Part shown: positions 1-8,786 of the stretch, one piece after another | How the letters are laid out: every line of letters begins with the position of its first letter | Numbering within the stretch: the first letter of the stretch is position 1 | Assembly (NCBI GenBank): GCA_958407465.1 | Contig: CATYIV010000035.1 | Span: 1-21,321 of the forward strand | Reading direction: 5' to 3' | DNA: 21,321 bases | Origin: an uncultured Collinsella sp. | GTDB lineage: Bacteria; Actinomycetota; Coriobacteriia; Coriobacteriales; Coriobacteriaceae | Position numbers and translations under genes: made by a program | Notes under the pieces: model-generated | Told to the model about the DNA's origin: nothing | Seen by the model: only the letters and a program-made list of their open reading frames with translations | Databases searched by the model: none

Positions 1-2
1 CA

Positions 3-50
3 CTTAATGTGCTTTCCGTCTTGCGCAGGACTGTAGAGCAGCAAACTTAA
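3..50 (+). CDS. Possible C-terminal tail of an upstream gene
   Basis: One frame open from the window edge reads LNVLSVLRRTVEQQT and stops at TAA 48-50, directly before a GC-rich inverted repeat. In Bacillus the gene before the rnj-ftsK block is dapA, so a dapA tail is conceivable. Fifteen residues are too few to recognise a family, and this could equally be non-coding sequence. Confidence 0.22.
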   Translation, partial: LNVLSVLRRTVEQQT

Positions 51-85
51 CCCGCCCCGGCCCCCGATGGCCCCAGACCGGCGGG
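51..85 (+). terminator. GC-rich stem-loop, possible terminator of the upstream gene
   Basis: CCCGCC (51-56) pairs with GGCGGG (80-85), and an inner GGCC (59-62) can pair with GGCC (69-72). The structure begins right after the TAA at 48-50. No T-tract follows, so it is at best an atypical terminator or a 3' end-protecting hairpin. Confidence 0.3.
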
Positions 86-267
86 ATGGACCAGTTCAGA
101 TGGGGCTTTGATGCATGGGTGGTCTGTTGGTGGGCAAATGGGTATCATACTGTGGTTACTGCGTCGACTCTATGATGCATGTTTGTACGTTCCCGACGGT
201 CGGTTTGCCAGAAGCGCCCCGTCGGTTGTTTCAGACCCGTTTCGAAGAAAGGAAACAACACTAACCT
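86..267 (+). promoter_or_regulatory. Upstream/leader region of rnj
   Basis: This non-coding stretch probably holds the rnj promoter. The best -10-like hexamer is TATGAT (171-176), but no convincing -35 sits 16-18 bases upstream; TATCAT (143-148) is an alternative. An inverted repeat CCGACGG (193-199) / CCGTCGG (219-225) with a 19-base loop lies downstream and could fold in the leader mRNA. TGATGCAT occurs twice (109-116 and 173-180). The likely ribosome site AAAGGA (248-253) is 14 bases from the ATG, which is rather far. Confidence 0.35.
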
Positions 268-1938
268 ATGGCAGCTAAAAAATCATCTCCCTTGAAGATC
301 ATCCCGCTCGGCGGCCTTGACGGCATCGGCAAGAACATGACGGTCTTCGAGTGCGGCGACGACATGGTGCTCGTCGACGCCGGCCTCATGTTCCCGGATG
401 ACTCCCAGCCCGGTATCGACCTGGTGCTTCCCGACTACACCTATGTTTTGGAGAACGAGGAAAAGCTCCGCGGTATCGTCGTCACCCACGGCCACGAGGA
501 CCACACCGGTTCGCTTCCGTACCTGCTGCAGGACCTCAACAATAAGGTGCCCATCTTTTCGAGCAAGCTGACGCTTGGCTTTATCGAGGGCAAGCTTTCT
601 GAGTTCCGCATCCGCGCACCCAAGTTCCGCGAGGTCAAGGGCGGCAGCCATGTCAACCTCGGCGGCATCTCGCTCGACTTCTTCTCGATGACGCACTCCA
701 TTCCCGGCGCTCTGGGCGTGTTCATCCGCACCAACCAGGGTACCGTTATGCACACCGGCGACTTTAAGCTCGACCAGACGCCCATCGACGGCGTCACGCC
801 CGACTATGCCGCTATCAGCCGCTTTGCCAAGCAGGGTATCGACCTGCTGCTTTCCGACTCCACCAACGCCACGGTTCCCGGCTTTACCAAGTCCGAGGCC
901 GAGGTTGGTCCCAACCTGCTGCACGCCATCAAGAACGCGCCGGGTCGCGTGTTCGTTGCGTCGTTCTCGAGCCACATCCATCGTTTGCAGCAGATCTGCG
1001 ATGCCGCCCGCAAGTGCGGCCGTAAGGTCGTTGTGACCGGTCGCTCCATGCTCACTAACACCCGCGTGGCGCGCGAGCTTGGCTACCTCAACATCGACGA
1101 CGCCGATATCATCGATGCCTTTGACATTGATAACCTGCCTGACGACAAGATTGTTGTCATGTGCACCGGTTCGCAGGGCGAGCCGCTGTCGGCCCTGTCC
1201 CGCATGGCCAATGGCGAGCACAAGACGCTCTCCATCCACGAGGGCGATACCGTTATCCTCTCGGCAACTCCTGTTCCCGGCAATGAGAAAGCCGTCCAGC
1301 AGGTCGTCAACAGCCTGGCCAAGCTCGGCTGCGACGTGTGGGATAAGAACCGCGCCCTCGTTCACGTTTCCGGTCACGGTAGCCAGGAGGAGCTCAAGCT
1401 CCTGATGGCCATGGCCAAGCCCACGTACTTTATGCCGGTTCACGGTGAAGCCGTGCATCTGCGCGCCCATGCCCAGCTGGCCCGCAAGATGGGTCTCAAG
1501 GACGATCATATCTTTATCCTCGACAACGGCGACACGCTCGAGATGCGCGGCGGTATCGTTAAGCGCGGTACGCCCGTCGAGTCCGGCGTCGTTTACGTCG
1601 ACGGCCTGCGCATCGGCGATACCGACCCCATCGTCCTGCGTGATCGTCAGAAGCTCGCCAACGACGGTATGGTTACCGCTGTTGCCATCGTCTCGCTCAA
1701 GCACAAGAAGATCGAGGCCATCGAGTTCTCGGGCCGCGGCGTCTCGTTTGCCATCGACGACCAGTTCTCCGAGGATGCCTCCGCGTCCATTATGAAGACG
1801 ATCGAGAAGGGCAAGTTCAGCTTTACGAGCAGCGGTTCCGATGCCATTCGCAAGGCCGTGCGCGATTCGCTCTCTAACTTTATCTGGAGCCGTACTCGCA
1901 CCCGTCCGATGATCATCCCGGTCGTCATGGAGGTTTAG
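268..1938 (+). CDS. rnj: Ribonuclease J (metallo-beta-lactamase/beta-CASP RNase)
   Basis: A 556-residue cytoplasmic ribonuclease of the RNase J family, which has 5'-3' exonuclease and endonuclease activity in mRNA decay and rRNA maturation. The metal-binding signature HGHEDH lies at residues 74-79 (THGHEDHTGSLPYLL), and MHTGDFKLD further on supplies a later metallo-beta-lactamase motif. The beta-CASP segment (VVVTGRSM, VVMCTGSQGEPLSALSRMANGEH) and the terminal metal motif PVHGEAVHLRAHA are intact, so the enzyme should be active. Length matches the family (about 550-560). The ATG at 268 is the first start. The last codons contain GGAGG, the ribosome site of ftsK, which begins one base after this stop. 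RNase Y, encoded later in the window, is the likely partner nuclease. Confidence 0.97.
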   Translation: MAAKKSSPLKIIPLGGLDGIGKNMTVFECGDDMVLVDAGLMFPDDSQPGIDLVLPDYTYVLENEEKLRGIVVTHGHEDHTGSLPYLLQDLNNKVPIFSSKLTLGFIEGKLSEFRIRAPKFREVKGGSHVNLGGISLDFFSMTHSIPGALGVFIRTNQGTVMHTGDFKLDQTPIDGVTPDYAAISRFAKQGIDLLLSDSTNATVPGFTKSEAEVGPNLLHAIKNAPGRVFVASFSSHIHRLQQICDAARKCGRKVVVTGRSMLTNTRVARELGYLNIDDADIIDAFDIDNLPDDKIVVMCTGSQGEPLSALSRMANGEHKTLSIHEGDTVILSATPVPGNEKAVQQVVNSLAKLGCDVWDKNRALVHVSGHGSQEELKLLMAMAKPTYFMPVHGEAVHLRAHAQLARKMGLKDDHIFILDNGDTLEMRGGIVKRGTPVESGVVYVDGLRIGDTDPIVLRDRQKLANDGMVTAVAIVSLKHKKIEAIEFSGRGVSFAIDDQFSEDASASIMKTIEKGKFSFTSSGSDAIRKAVRDSLSNFIWSRTRTRPMIIPVVMEV

Positions 1939-1939
1939 T

Positions 1940-4720
1940 TTGGCGCGCGGATCTGCACAAAACGCCAAAGGCAATAAGGCCAATAACCAACCGGCATCTG
2001 CTAAGGGTGCCGGTTCCCATCTGCGTGCCAATAAGGGCCACGAGTCCGAGTTCGATGATTTCGAGCCCTTGGTCGAGCCCTCGGCCAACCGCGATATCGC
2101 CGGCGTGGTCATTGCCGTTTTGGCGATTGCGTCCTTTATTGCCGTGATTTCGCCGGCGACTGCGCCCGTTACGGCTGCGGTTGCCGGTTTCTACCACTTG
2201 GGCTTTGGTCTGGGCGCCTACGTGCTGCCGATCGTCATTTTGCTGTTTGCCGCCACGCTCTTTTTAGGCGAGGACTCGCCGCTCAACGTGCGCTCGGTCG
2301 CGGGCGGAGCCGTGGTCTTTATCACCGTTGTCTCCATTCTTTCGCTGATGGTGCCGGGTACGAGCGACTCGTGTGACCTTATGTTCACGCCGCAAAATCT
2401 GTCCGCCTCGGGTGGCTACATCGGTGCGTTTATTGCGAGTGCGCTGCAGAATGCCCTGGGTAAGCCTATCGCGATGGTGGTCCTGTTGGGTCTGGCCGTC
2501 GTTGGTTTTGTCATCATCGGCTTTTCGGTGGGTGGCGTGCTGCGCTCTGCTCGCGACCGCGCGGCCGATTTTGCCGAGCGCCGTCGTGCCGATGTTAACG
2601 CGAGCCCGTGGGGTGACGACGAAGCCCTGTCGGTGCCCGGCGTTGCCCGTCCGCACCTGAGCATTCTTCGTCAAAAGGGCTCCGATGCTGCCGTGACCAC
2701 GGTCATGGGCAACGATGTGGACCCGGTTTTGGACGATGACGACGAGGACGAGGATCCGTTTGTCGACGTATCCGATGCCGTGGAGGCCGAGCGCGCTAAG
2801 ACGACGCTGCTGCCGCGCCGTCATGTCAAGAAGGGCAAGGCCACGCCCAAGTTGAATACAAGCGAGCCCGACCCGTCTTGGTCCGATAGCGAGATTGAGC
2901 TTACCGAGGGCGATGACGAGGACGACGAGGCTCCGATTGAGACCGCAAAGACAACTTTGCTGCCGCGTCGCCATGCTAAGCGCGAACAGGTAACCGGCCA
3001 GCTTTCGATGGAAGACGACCCCGATAAGATCGACGAGTCCGAGCCGCCGTTTGCCGTGAGTCCTGTCTCGGCAACACCTCAGATTCCCGACTTCTTGAAG
3101 CATCCCAAGGTTGCCGATACGGCTGTCGCGGGCGCTGCCGAGGCGCCTACTCCTAGCGATGGGGGAGCGGTCAATGCCCCCGCGGATAACGAGGGCGAAG
3201 AAGAGGACGGCCTCAAGCTTCCGCCGCTCGAGATCCTGCACGCCAACCCGCAGTCGGCGTCCTCCGCGTCATCTGACAAGGAGCTGGAACAGACTGCCGA
3301 GTCACTGCAATCCACCTTGCTTGAGTTTGGCCGCAGTGCCCGCGTGGTCGGCTGGATCGCCGGCCCCACGGTGACGACCTTTAAGCTGCAACCTGGCGAG
3401 GGCGAGCGCGTGAGCAAGATTTCGAGCCTCGAGGACGATATCGCGCTTTCGCTCGCTGCTCAGTCGGTGCGCATCTTTGCCCCGATCCCCGGTACCTCGC
3501 TTGTGGGTATCGAGATTCCCAATCGCAAGCGCCAGAACGTCAACCTGGGCGACGTGCTTCCCTATGTGAAGGGCGGTCCGCTCGAGCTGGCCATCGGTCG
3601 AGATGCCGAGGGCACGCCGGTCGTCGCTGACCTCGCCAAGATGCCCCACCTGCTGATCGCCGGCACGACCGGTTCTGGTAAGTCGGTGATGATCAATTCC
3701 ATCATCACGACCCTGCTCATGCGAGCCCTTCCCGAGGACGTTCGCCTGATCATGGTCGACCCCAAGCGCGTCGAGCTTGCGGGCTATAACGGTTTGCCGC
3801 ATCTCTATGTGCCCGTGGTGACCGAGCCCAAGCAGGCCGCGAGCGCTCTGCAATGGGCCGTGTCCGAGATGGAGCGTCGCCTGAAGGTCTTCGAGCGTCT
3901 CAACGTGCGTAAGATCTCGACCTACAACGAAAAGCAGGCCGCCGGCGAGTTTGAGCATTACGACAACCCGCCCCAAAAGATGCCCTATCTGGTCATTATC
4001 ATCGACGAGCTTTCGGACCTGATGATGGTCGCCGGCAAGGATGTCGAGGCCTCGATCGTTCGTATCGCCCAGCTGGGCCGTGCCGCCGGTATACACCTTA
4101 TCGTGGCTACGCAGCGCCCCAGCTCCAACGTGGTGACGGGCCTCATCAAGGCCAACATCACCAACCGCATCGCCTTTAACGTCGCCACGGGCATCGACTC
4201 GCGCGTCATTATTGACCAGATGGGTGCCGAAAAGCTCACCGGTTTGGGCGACATGCTGTTCTCCAAGGTCGACTGGGGCAAGCCTCGCCGTATCCAGGGC
4301 TGCTTTGTCTCGGATGACGAAATCAACGAGATTGTCGAGTTCGTCAAGTCGCAGAGCGAGCCCGACTACCACGAGGAGATTCTGTCTGCCGTGGCGCCCG
4401 CTTCCATGTCCATGGCGGGTGGCGGCGGTATTGTCCGCACCGGAGTAGCCGAGCCGCAAGACGATGATCCGCTCATTTGGGAAGCCGCCCATATTGTGGT
4501 GGAATCGCAGCTTGGCTCCACATCTGGCCTGCAACGTCGTCTGAAGGTTGGCTATGCGCGTGCCGGGCGTATTATGGACATGCTGGAAGAAAAGGGTGTC
4601 GTCGGCCCGCCCGACGGTTCCAAGCCGCGTGAGGTCCTGTTGGACGAGGAGGGGCTTGCCGCGCTGGAATCTGTCGACGCCGAGATGGCACGTGAAGATC
4701 GTGAGTTTGGAGGATTCTGA
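1940..4720 (+). CDS. ftsK: DNA translocase FtsK/SpoIIIE
   Basis: A 926-residue septal DNA pump that moves chromosome ends through the closing division septum. TTG is the chosen start: GGAGG (1929-1933) sits six bases upstream inside the rnj tail, and the N-terminus continues without another good start. Four membrane segments lie near residues 53-71, 90-109, 119-137 and 177-197. A long acidic, disordered linker (about 200-420) follows. The motor has Walker A GTTGSGKS (575-582) and Walker B LVIIIDELSD (684-693). A C-terminal winged-helix gamma domain (about 841-905), which in the family reads chromosomal polarity sequences, is present. The linker carries a duplicated motif, AKTTLLPRRH, at 286-295 and 336-345. 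The stop overlaps the rodZ ATG (TGATG), implying translational coupling. Confidence 0.97.
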   Translation: MARGSAQNAKGNKANNQPASAKGAGSHLRANKGHESEFDDFEPLVEPSANRDIAGVVIAVLAIASFIAVISPATAPVTAAVAGFYHLGFGLGAYVLPIVILLFAATLFLGEDSPLNVRSVAGGAVVFITVVSILSLMVPGTSDSCDLMFTPQNLSASGGYIGAFIASALQNALGKPIAMVVLLGLAVVGFVIIGFSVGGVLRSARDRAADFAERRRADVNASPWGDDEALSVPGVARPHLSILRQKGSDAAVTTVMGNDVDPVLDDDDEDEDPFVDVSDAVEAERAKTTLLPRRHVKKGKATPKLNTSEPDPSWSDSEIELTEGDDEDDEAPIETAKTTLLPRRHAKREQVTGQLSMEDDPDKIDESEPPFAVSPVSATPQIPDFLKHPKVADTAVAGAAEAPTPSDGGAVNAPADNEGEEEDGLKLPPLEILHANPQSASSASSDKELEQTAESLQSTLLEFGRSARVVGWIAGPTVTTFKLQPGEGERVSKISSLEDDIALSLAAQSVRIFAPIPGTSLVGIEIPNRKRQNVNLGDVLPYVKGGPLELAIGRDAEGTPVVADLAKMPHLLIAGTTGSGKSVMINSIITTLLMRALPEDVRLIMVDPKRVELAGYNGLPHLYVPVVTEPKQAASALQWAVSEMERRLKVFERLNVRKISTYNEKQAAGEFEHYDNPPQKMPYLVIIIDELSDLMMVAGKDVEASIVRIAQLGRAAGIHLIVATQRPSSNVVTGLIKANITNRIAFNVATGIDSRVIIDQMGAEKLTGLGDMLFSKVDWGKPRRIQGCFVSDDEINEIVEFVKSQSEPDYHEEILSAVAPASMSMAGGGGIVRTGVAEPQDDDPLIWEAAHIVVESQLGSTSGLQRRLKVGYARAGRIMDMLEEKGVVGPPDGSKPREVLLDEEGLAALESVDAEMAREDREFGGF

Positions 4721-6231
4721 TGGCTGCACGCTTTGGTGACATGCTGCTCGAGCAGCGTCGCCGGATGGGCCTTTCCATTCAGCAGGTCGCCAACACCATC
4801 AAAATCAGGCCGCAGATCATCGAGTTTTTCGAGACCGGTAACTTTGCTTCGATGCCGCCGCGCGGCTATGCGCAGGGCATGATTTCGAGCTATGCTCGCT
4901 TTTTGGGCCTCAATCCGCGCGAGGTCGTCAATGCCTACTTTGACGACCTGATGGCATACGAACGCGAGACGTCGCAGCAGGGCGGTCGTTTTCAGGACGC
5001 CGCCGGCTACGTCAATTCGCGTTCCTCGGTCGATAACGGGCGCTTCCTGATGGTTCAGGGCGGTCGTTCAACCCGCTATGGACAGCGTCCTCAGCAGGCC
5101 GGTTATATTACTGAGACGGGTTCGGGCGAGGAGATTCGCTCACAGCGTGACCGGTTCCGCAGTACGCCGATGCCCGAGGACCGTGCACTTCCCGCTGCCC
5201 GCGGCGTGGCGCGTGACCCTCGTGCCGGCTACGGCGACGGCGGCTATTCCGATCGCGGTTACCGTGGTGCCTCTATGGGACGCTCTCGCGGTGGCTATTC
5301 GGATGCCGATACCACGCAGGTGACGCCGCGTCTTCGCTCTCAATCACAGCCGTATGGCCAGCGCTCTTCGGCTCCGCGTTCGGTCCAGCGTGGCTATCAA
5401 GGCCGCGGTGAACTTGCGCCCCGCTCGGGTCAGCGCAGCCTTCAGGGCCAGGGCGGCTATCGCGGCCGTTCCGATAGCAATCGCGGTCGTATGCCTCAGG
5501 GAAGCGGCCGCAGCAGTTCCGGTCGTGGACGCGGCGGATCACGTACTCCTCAAAACAACGGGCTCGATCCGCATATCGTCTACGCCGGCATCGGTGCCGT
5601 TGTGCTGCTGTTGATTGTGCTCATCGTGGTGCTTCTACGTGGCTGCGCATCTTCGGCGCCCGAGAACACGCCCGAGACGCCCACTGCTACCAAGATGACG
5701 ACCAAGAAGTCTTCTAAGAAGACCGAAACGGTCGACGAGGACGATGACACCGATGAGGCGACGGATGAGTCGACTGATTCGGACGCTACCAAGACGACGG
5801 CCAAGAAGGAAGAGAACGAGGTCACGAAGGTCAAAGTCTCCGTTGCCAAGGGAAAGACCGCGTGGATTGAGGTCAAGGTTGACGGCAAGTCGGTCTATGG
5901 CGCCCAGGCGACTGGCCCCTTTGAGCAGGAGTACACGCCCGAGTCTTCGATCGAGATCACCACGTCCAAGCCTTCCGATGTCACCGTTACCAAGAACGGT
6001 GAAAAGGTTCGTTACGATACCAAGACCTCGGGCGTGGCGCGTGTGACGATCACCGTTCCCAAGAAGGAGACGTCTGATTCCGAGAATGGTGAAAGTTCTG
6101 ATGGTACCGACACCACCGATGGTACCGATGCCACCGACGGTACCGATGCCCAGTCCACGGATGGCGCCGATACCGCAACTGACGGTCAGACACCCACCGA
6201 TTCTACCGACAATTCGTACGATAGCTACTAG
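4720..6231 (+). CDS. rodZ: RodZ-like cytoskeleton/cell-shape membrane protein
   Basis: A 503-residue single-pass membrane protein with RodZ architecture: an N-terminal helix-turn-helix (about residues 4-72, FGDMLLEQRRRMGLSIQQVA onward), one membrane helix (about 286-308) and an external DUF4115-like beta domain (about 368-447). RodZ links MreB and the elongation machinery to the membrane. Between the HTH and the membrane lies an unusually long (about 200 residues) cytoplasmic linker rich in Arg, Gly, Ser, Gln and Tyr with RGY/RGG-like motifs. The outside tail is Ser/Thr/Asp-rich and contains three copies of a DGTD-type six-residue repeat. The start codon overlaps the ftsK stop. The same gene order (ymfM before pgsA-cinA-recA) occurs in Bacillus. 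The fold assignment is firm; the exact cytoskeletal partner is inferred. Confidence 0.85.
   Translation: MAARFGDMLLEQRRRMGLSIQQVANTIKIRPQIIEFFETGNFASMPPRGYAQGMISSYARFLGLNPREVVNAYFDDLMAYERETSQQGGRFQDAAGYVNSRSSVDNGRFLMVQGGRSTRYGQRPQQAGYITETGSGEEIRSQRDRFRSTPMPEDRALPAARGVARDPRAGYGDGGYSDRGYRGASMGRSRGGYSDADTTQVTPRLRSQSQPYGQRSSAPRSVQRGYQGRGELAPRSGQRSLQGQGGYRGRSDSNRGRMPQGSGRSSSGRGRGGSRTPQNNGLDPHIVYAGIGAVVLLLIVLIVVLLRGCASSAPENTPETPTATKMTTKKSSKKTETVDEDDDTDEATDESTDSDATKTTAKKEENEVTKVKVSVAKGKTAWIEVKVDGKSVYGAQATGPFEQEYTPESSIEITTSKPSDVTVTKNGEKVRYDTKTSGVARVTITVPKKETSDSENGESSDGTDTTDGTDATDGTDAQSTDGADTATDGQTPTDSTDNSYDSY
6100..6153 (+). repeat. Three tandem 18-bp units within rodZ
   Basis: Units begin at 6100, 6118 and 6136, each GA(T/C)GGTACCGA followed by a variable end. 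They encode DGTDTT, DGTDAT and DGTDAQ in the extracellular tail of the RodZ-like protein. In-frame gain or loss of units would change tail length without breaking the frame. Confidence 0.85.
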
Positions 6232-6257
6232 GCCGCTCGTACGCGAAAGGAAACATC

Positions 6258-6755
6258 ATGGCTAAAGATTCCAGCTTCGACGTCGTGTCCGAGGTCAACA
6301 TGCAAGAGGTCGACAACGCCTTCCAGCAGACCACGCGCGAGATTTCCCAGCGCTATGACCTTAAGGATTCCGGCGCCACGATCGAGCTTTCGAAGGGCGA
6401 CAAGCTCTTTACGATCAACGCCCCGGCCGACTTTGTCTCCAAACAGATTGTTGACGTGCTGAGCTCCAAGCTCATCAAGCGCGGCATCGACCTCAAGGCT
6501 GTCTCGTGGGATGCTCCGCAGGCGGCATCGGGTGGCACCGTGCGCGTGCTCGGCCATATCGTCGAGGGTATCGACCAGGCGACCGCCAAGAAGATCAACA
6601 AGGACATCAAGGATCAAAAGCTCAAGGTCAAGGTGACCATCGAGGCCGACAAACTGCGTGTTTCCTCTGCTTCGAAGGACGCGTTGCAGACCGTGATTCA
6701 GTTCCTGCGCGACCAGGACTACGGCCAGCCGCTGCAGTTCACCAACTACCGCTAA
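6258..6755 (+). CDS. yajQ: YajQ-family nucleotide-binding protein
   Basis: A 165-residue protein matching the YajQ (DUF520) family in length and throughout. The N-terminus SSFDVVSEVNMQEVDNAFQQ, the YDLKDSGATIEL segment and the C-terminus QFLRDQDYGQPLQFTNYR are characteristic. Members fold as two RNP-like domains and bind nucleotides; a Xanthomonas member binds cyclic di-GMP. The role in this organism is unknown. AAAGGA (6246-6251) precedes the ATG by six bases. It lies 26 bases after rodZ and 27 before rimO, consistent with one transcription unit. Confidence 0.93.
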   Translation: MAKDSSFDVVSEVNMQEVDNAFQQTTREISQRYDLKDSGATIELSKGDKLFTINAPADFVSKQIVDVLSSKLIKRGIDLKAVSWDAPQAASGGTVRVLGHIVEGIDQATAKKINKDIKDQKLKVKVTIEADKLRVSSASKDALQTVIQFLRDQDYGQPLQFTNYR

Positions 6756-6782
6756 TATCAATCGAAAGGACCGCTCTCCAAC

Positions 6783-8132
6783 ATGGATACACCGTTGGGC
6801 TCCGTGCTCTACATCACCCTCGGGTGCGCTAAGAACGAGGTTGACACCGACCGCATGCGTTCTCTTTTGACCGCCGCGGGCTACGAGGAGGCATTCGACC
6901 CGCAGGATGCCGATATCGCCATCGTCAATACTTGCTCGTTCCTCGCCTCCGCAACGTCCGAGAGCATCGAGACCACGCTCGAGCTCGCCAACGAGGTTCA
7001 GGACGGCGTTCGTTCTTGTCCCATCGTCATGTGCGGCTGCGTGCCGTCGCGCTATGGCGATGACCTGCCTGACGAGCTGCCCGAGGTCGCTGCCTTTGTG
7101 AAGGCCGACGAGGAAGATGGCATCGTGGCGGTCATCGATGGCGTGCTGGGTGTCGAGCGTGAGATTGCAGCCTATATCCCGCAGGTCAAACGTACCGTCG
7201 AGGGTGCTGTCGCTTACGTCAAGATTTCCGATGGCTGCAACCGCTTCTGCAGCTTCTGCATGATTCCCTACATCCGCGGCCGCTATCATTCGCGCAATGC
7301 CGAGAGCATCATCTCCGAGGTGCGCGACCTGGTTTCCGGCGGTGTGCGCGAGATCGTGCTGATCGGCCAGGACACGGGCATCTGGGGTACCGACTTTGCC
7401 GACGAGGACGTCGCCGATGGCTCGCCGCGCAATCTGGCGCAGCTGCTGCGTGCCGTCGCCGAGGCCGTGCGCCCGCACAACGTCTGGGTCCGCGTGCTCT
7501 ATCTGCAGCCCGAGGGCATGACTGACGAACTCATCGAGACGATTCGCGATACGCCCGAGGTGCTGCCCTATATCGATATCCCCGTGCAGCACTGCGACGC
7601 GCGCATCCTTAAGGCTATGCGCCGTTCTGGTTCGCGCCAGGAGCTCGAGGACCTGTTCCGCGATCTGCGTGAGCGTATCCCCGGCATCGTGATCCGTTCC
7701 ACGGCCATGGTCGGCTTCCCGACCGAGACCGACGACGAGTTCCGCGACCTTATCGACTTTATGGACACCGTCGGCTTTGACTACACGAGCGTCTTTGCCT
7801 ACTCGCAGGAGGAGGGCAGCCTGGCCGCTAAGATGGAGGGCCAGGTCGACGAAGAGGTCAAGCTCGAGCGCGCCCAGGAGGCCATGGACCTGGCCGAGTC
7901 GCTCGGTTTTGCCGCCACCGCCGCACATGTGGGCGAGCGCGCCCAGGTGATCGTCGACGGTATCGAAGAGACCGAGGATGGCGCCGAGCTGATCGGCCAT
8001 GCCTGGTTCCAGGCGCCCGATTCCGATGGCGCGGTGCATCTGGACGCCAGCGAGGCGTCCGTGGGCGATATTCTGACCGTCGAGTTTACCGATAGCTTCT
8101 GCTATGAGCTTATCGGTCATGTTGTGGAGTAG
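6783..8132 (+). CDS. rimO: Ribosomal protein S12 methylthiotransferase RimO
   Basis: A 449-residue radical-SAM methylthiotransferase that modifies an aspartate of ribosomal protein S12. The N-terminal UPF0004 domain has LGCAKNEVD (Cys15), NTCSF (Cys51) and CGC (Cys86) for the auxiliary iron-sulfur cluster. The radical-SAM motif GCNRFCSFC places cluster cysteines at 152, 156 and 159. A C-terminal TRAM-like domain follows from about residue 380. The LGCAKN signature and IPYIRGRYHSR distinguish it from MiaB, which is encoded separately in this window. AAAGGA precedes the ATG. The stop is nine bases before pgsA. Confidence 0.96.
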   Translation: MDTPLGSVLYITLGCAKNEVDTDRMRSLLTAAGYEEAFDPQDADIAIVNTCSFLASATSESIETTLELANEVQDGVRSCPIVMCGCVPSRYGDDLPDELPEVAAFVKADEEDGIVAVIDGVLGVEREIAAYIPQVKRTVEGAVAYVKISDGCNRFCSFCMIPYIRGRYHSRNAESIISEVRDLVSGGVREIVLIGQDTGIWGTDFADEDVADGSPRNLAQLLRAVAEAVRPHNVWVRVLYLQPEGMTDELIETIRDTPEVLPYIDIPVQHCDARILKAMRRSGSRQELEDLFRDLRERIPGIVIRSTAMVGFPTETDDEFRDLIDFMDTVGFDYTSVFAYSQEEGSLAAKMEGQVDEEVKLERAQEAMDLAESLGFAATAAHVGERAQVIVDGIEETEDGAELIGHAWFQAPDSDGAVHLDASEASVGDILTVEFTDSFCYELIGHVVE

Positions 8133-8141
8133 GAGAGCGTC

Positions 8142-8780
8142 GTGGCTAACGAGAGCAATAAGGAACTGACGAGTGTCTGGACGCCCGCCAACATCGTGAC
8201 GTGCGTTCGCATCGTCTTTATCCCGGTGTTCATGATCGTGTCGGCGCTTTCTCACACGAGTGTTGCCGGTACGGATTGGAGCACCTTCGACGGCCCGCTC
8301 GCCGCCGCTGCCTTCATTCTGTATGTGATCCTGTCGTGCACCGATAAGGTCGACGGTTATCTGGCGCGTTCGCGCAACGAGATCACCGACTTCGGTAAAT
8401 TCTTGGACCCCATCGCCGATAAGCTGCTCGTGTTCTCGGCCCTGCTGCTGTTCTTGGATTTTGGTATGGTGACCGTGTGGTCCGTGTTCATTATCCTGTT
8501 CCGCGAGCTGCTGGTGAGCGCCCTTCGCATGGTCGCGAGTGCGGCCGGTGTGGTCGTTGCGGCCGATAAGCTCGGCAAGTACAAGACGGCAACCACGATG
8601 GTCTCCATTTGCGGTTACCTGTGCGTTTTTGCTATGGCCGGCTTGCACCTTGGCCCGGTGGCGCTGACGCTCGGCATCTACTCGGTGTCGCGCTTCCTGT
8701 ACGCCGTTGCCGTTGTCCTGACCGTTATCTCGGGCGCCCAGTACTTCTGGAACTGCCGCAAGATCGTCTTTTCGGTCTAG
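8142..8780 (+). CDS. pgsA: CDP-diacylglycerol-glycerol-3-phosphate phosphatidyltransferase
   Basis: A 212-residue integral membrane enzyme that makes phosphatidylglycerol phosphate from CDP-diacylglycerol and glycerol 3-phosphate, the committed step to phosphatidylglycerol. The CDP-alcohol phosphotransferase signature is complete: D68, D71-G72, A75-R76, G85, D89 and D93 within residues 68-93. Several hydrophobic helices surround it. The start is GTG at 8142 with AGGAGA just upstream. The family has related synthases, but position before pncC-recA and the motif spacing favour PgsA. Nine bases separate it from rimO. Confidence 0.93.
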   Translation: MANESNKELTSVWTPANIVTCVRIVFIPVFMIVSALSHTSVAGTDWSTFDGPLAAAAFILYVILSCTDKVDGYLARSRNEITDFGKFLDPIADKLLVFSALLLFLDFGMVTVWSVFIILFRELLVSALRMVASAAGVVVAADKLGKYKTATTMVSICGYLCVFAMAGLHLGPVALTLGIYSVSRFLYAVAVVLTVISGAQYFWNCRKIVFSV

Positions 8781-8786
8781 GTCCTA

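Noticed and set aside
283..2112. 609-codon minus-strand open frame opposite rnj
   Set aside because: Its coding strand counterpart is clearly RNase J; the antisense translation is low-complexity Gly/Asp/Ala/Val with no motif.
6228..8648. Very long open frame (806 codons) on the minus strand opposite yajQ, rimO and pgsA
   Set aside because: It mirrors the codon bias of three well-recognised genes on the other strand, spans their gaps and resembles no protein family.
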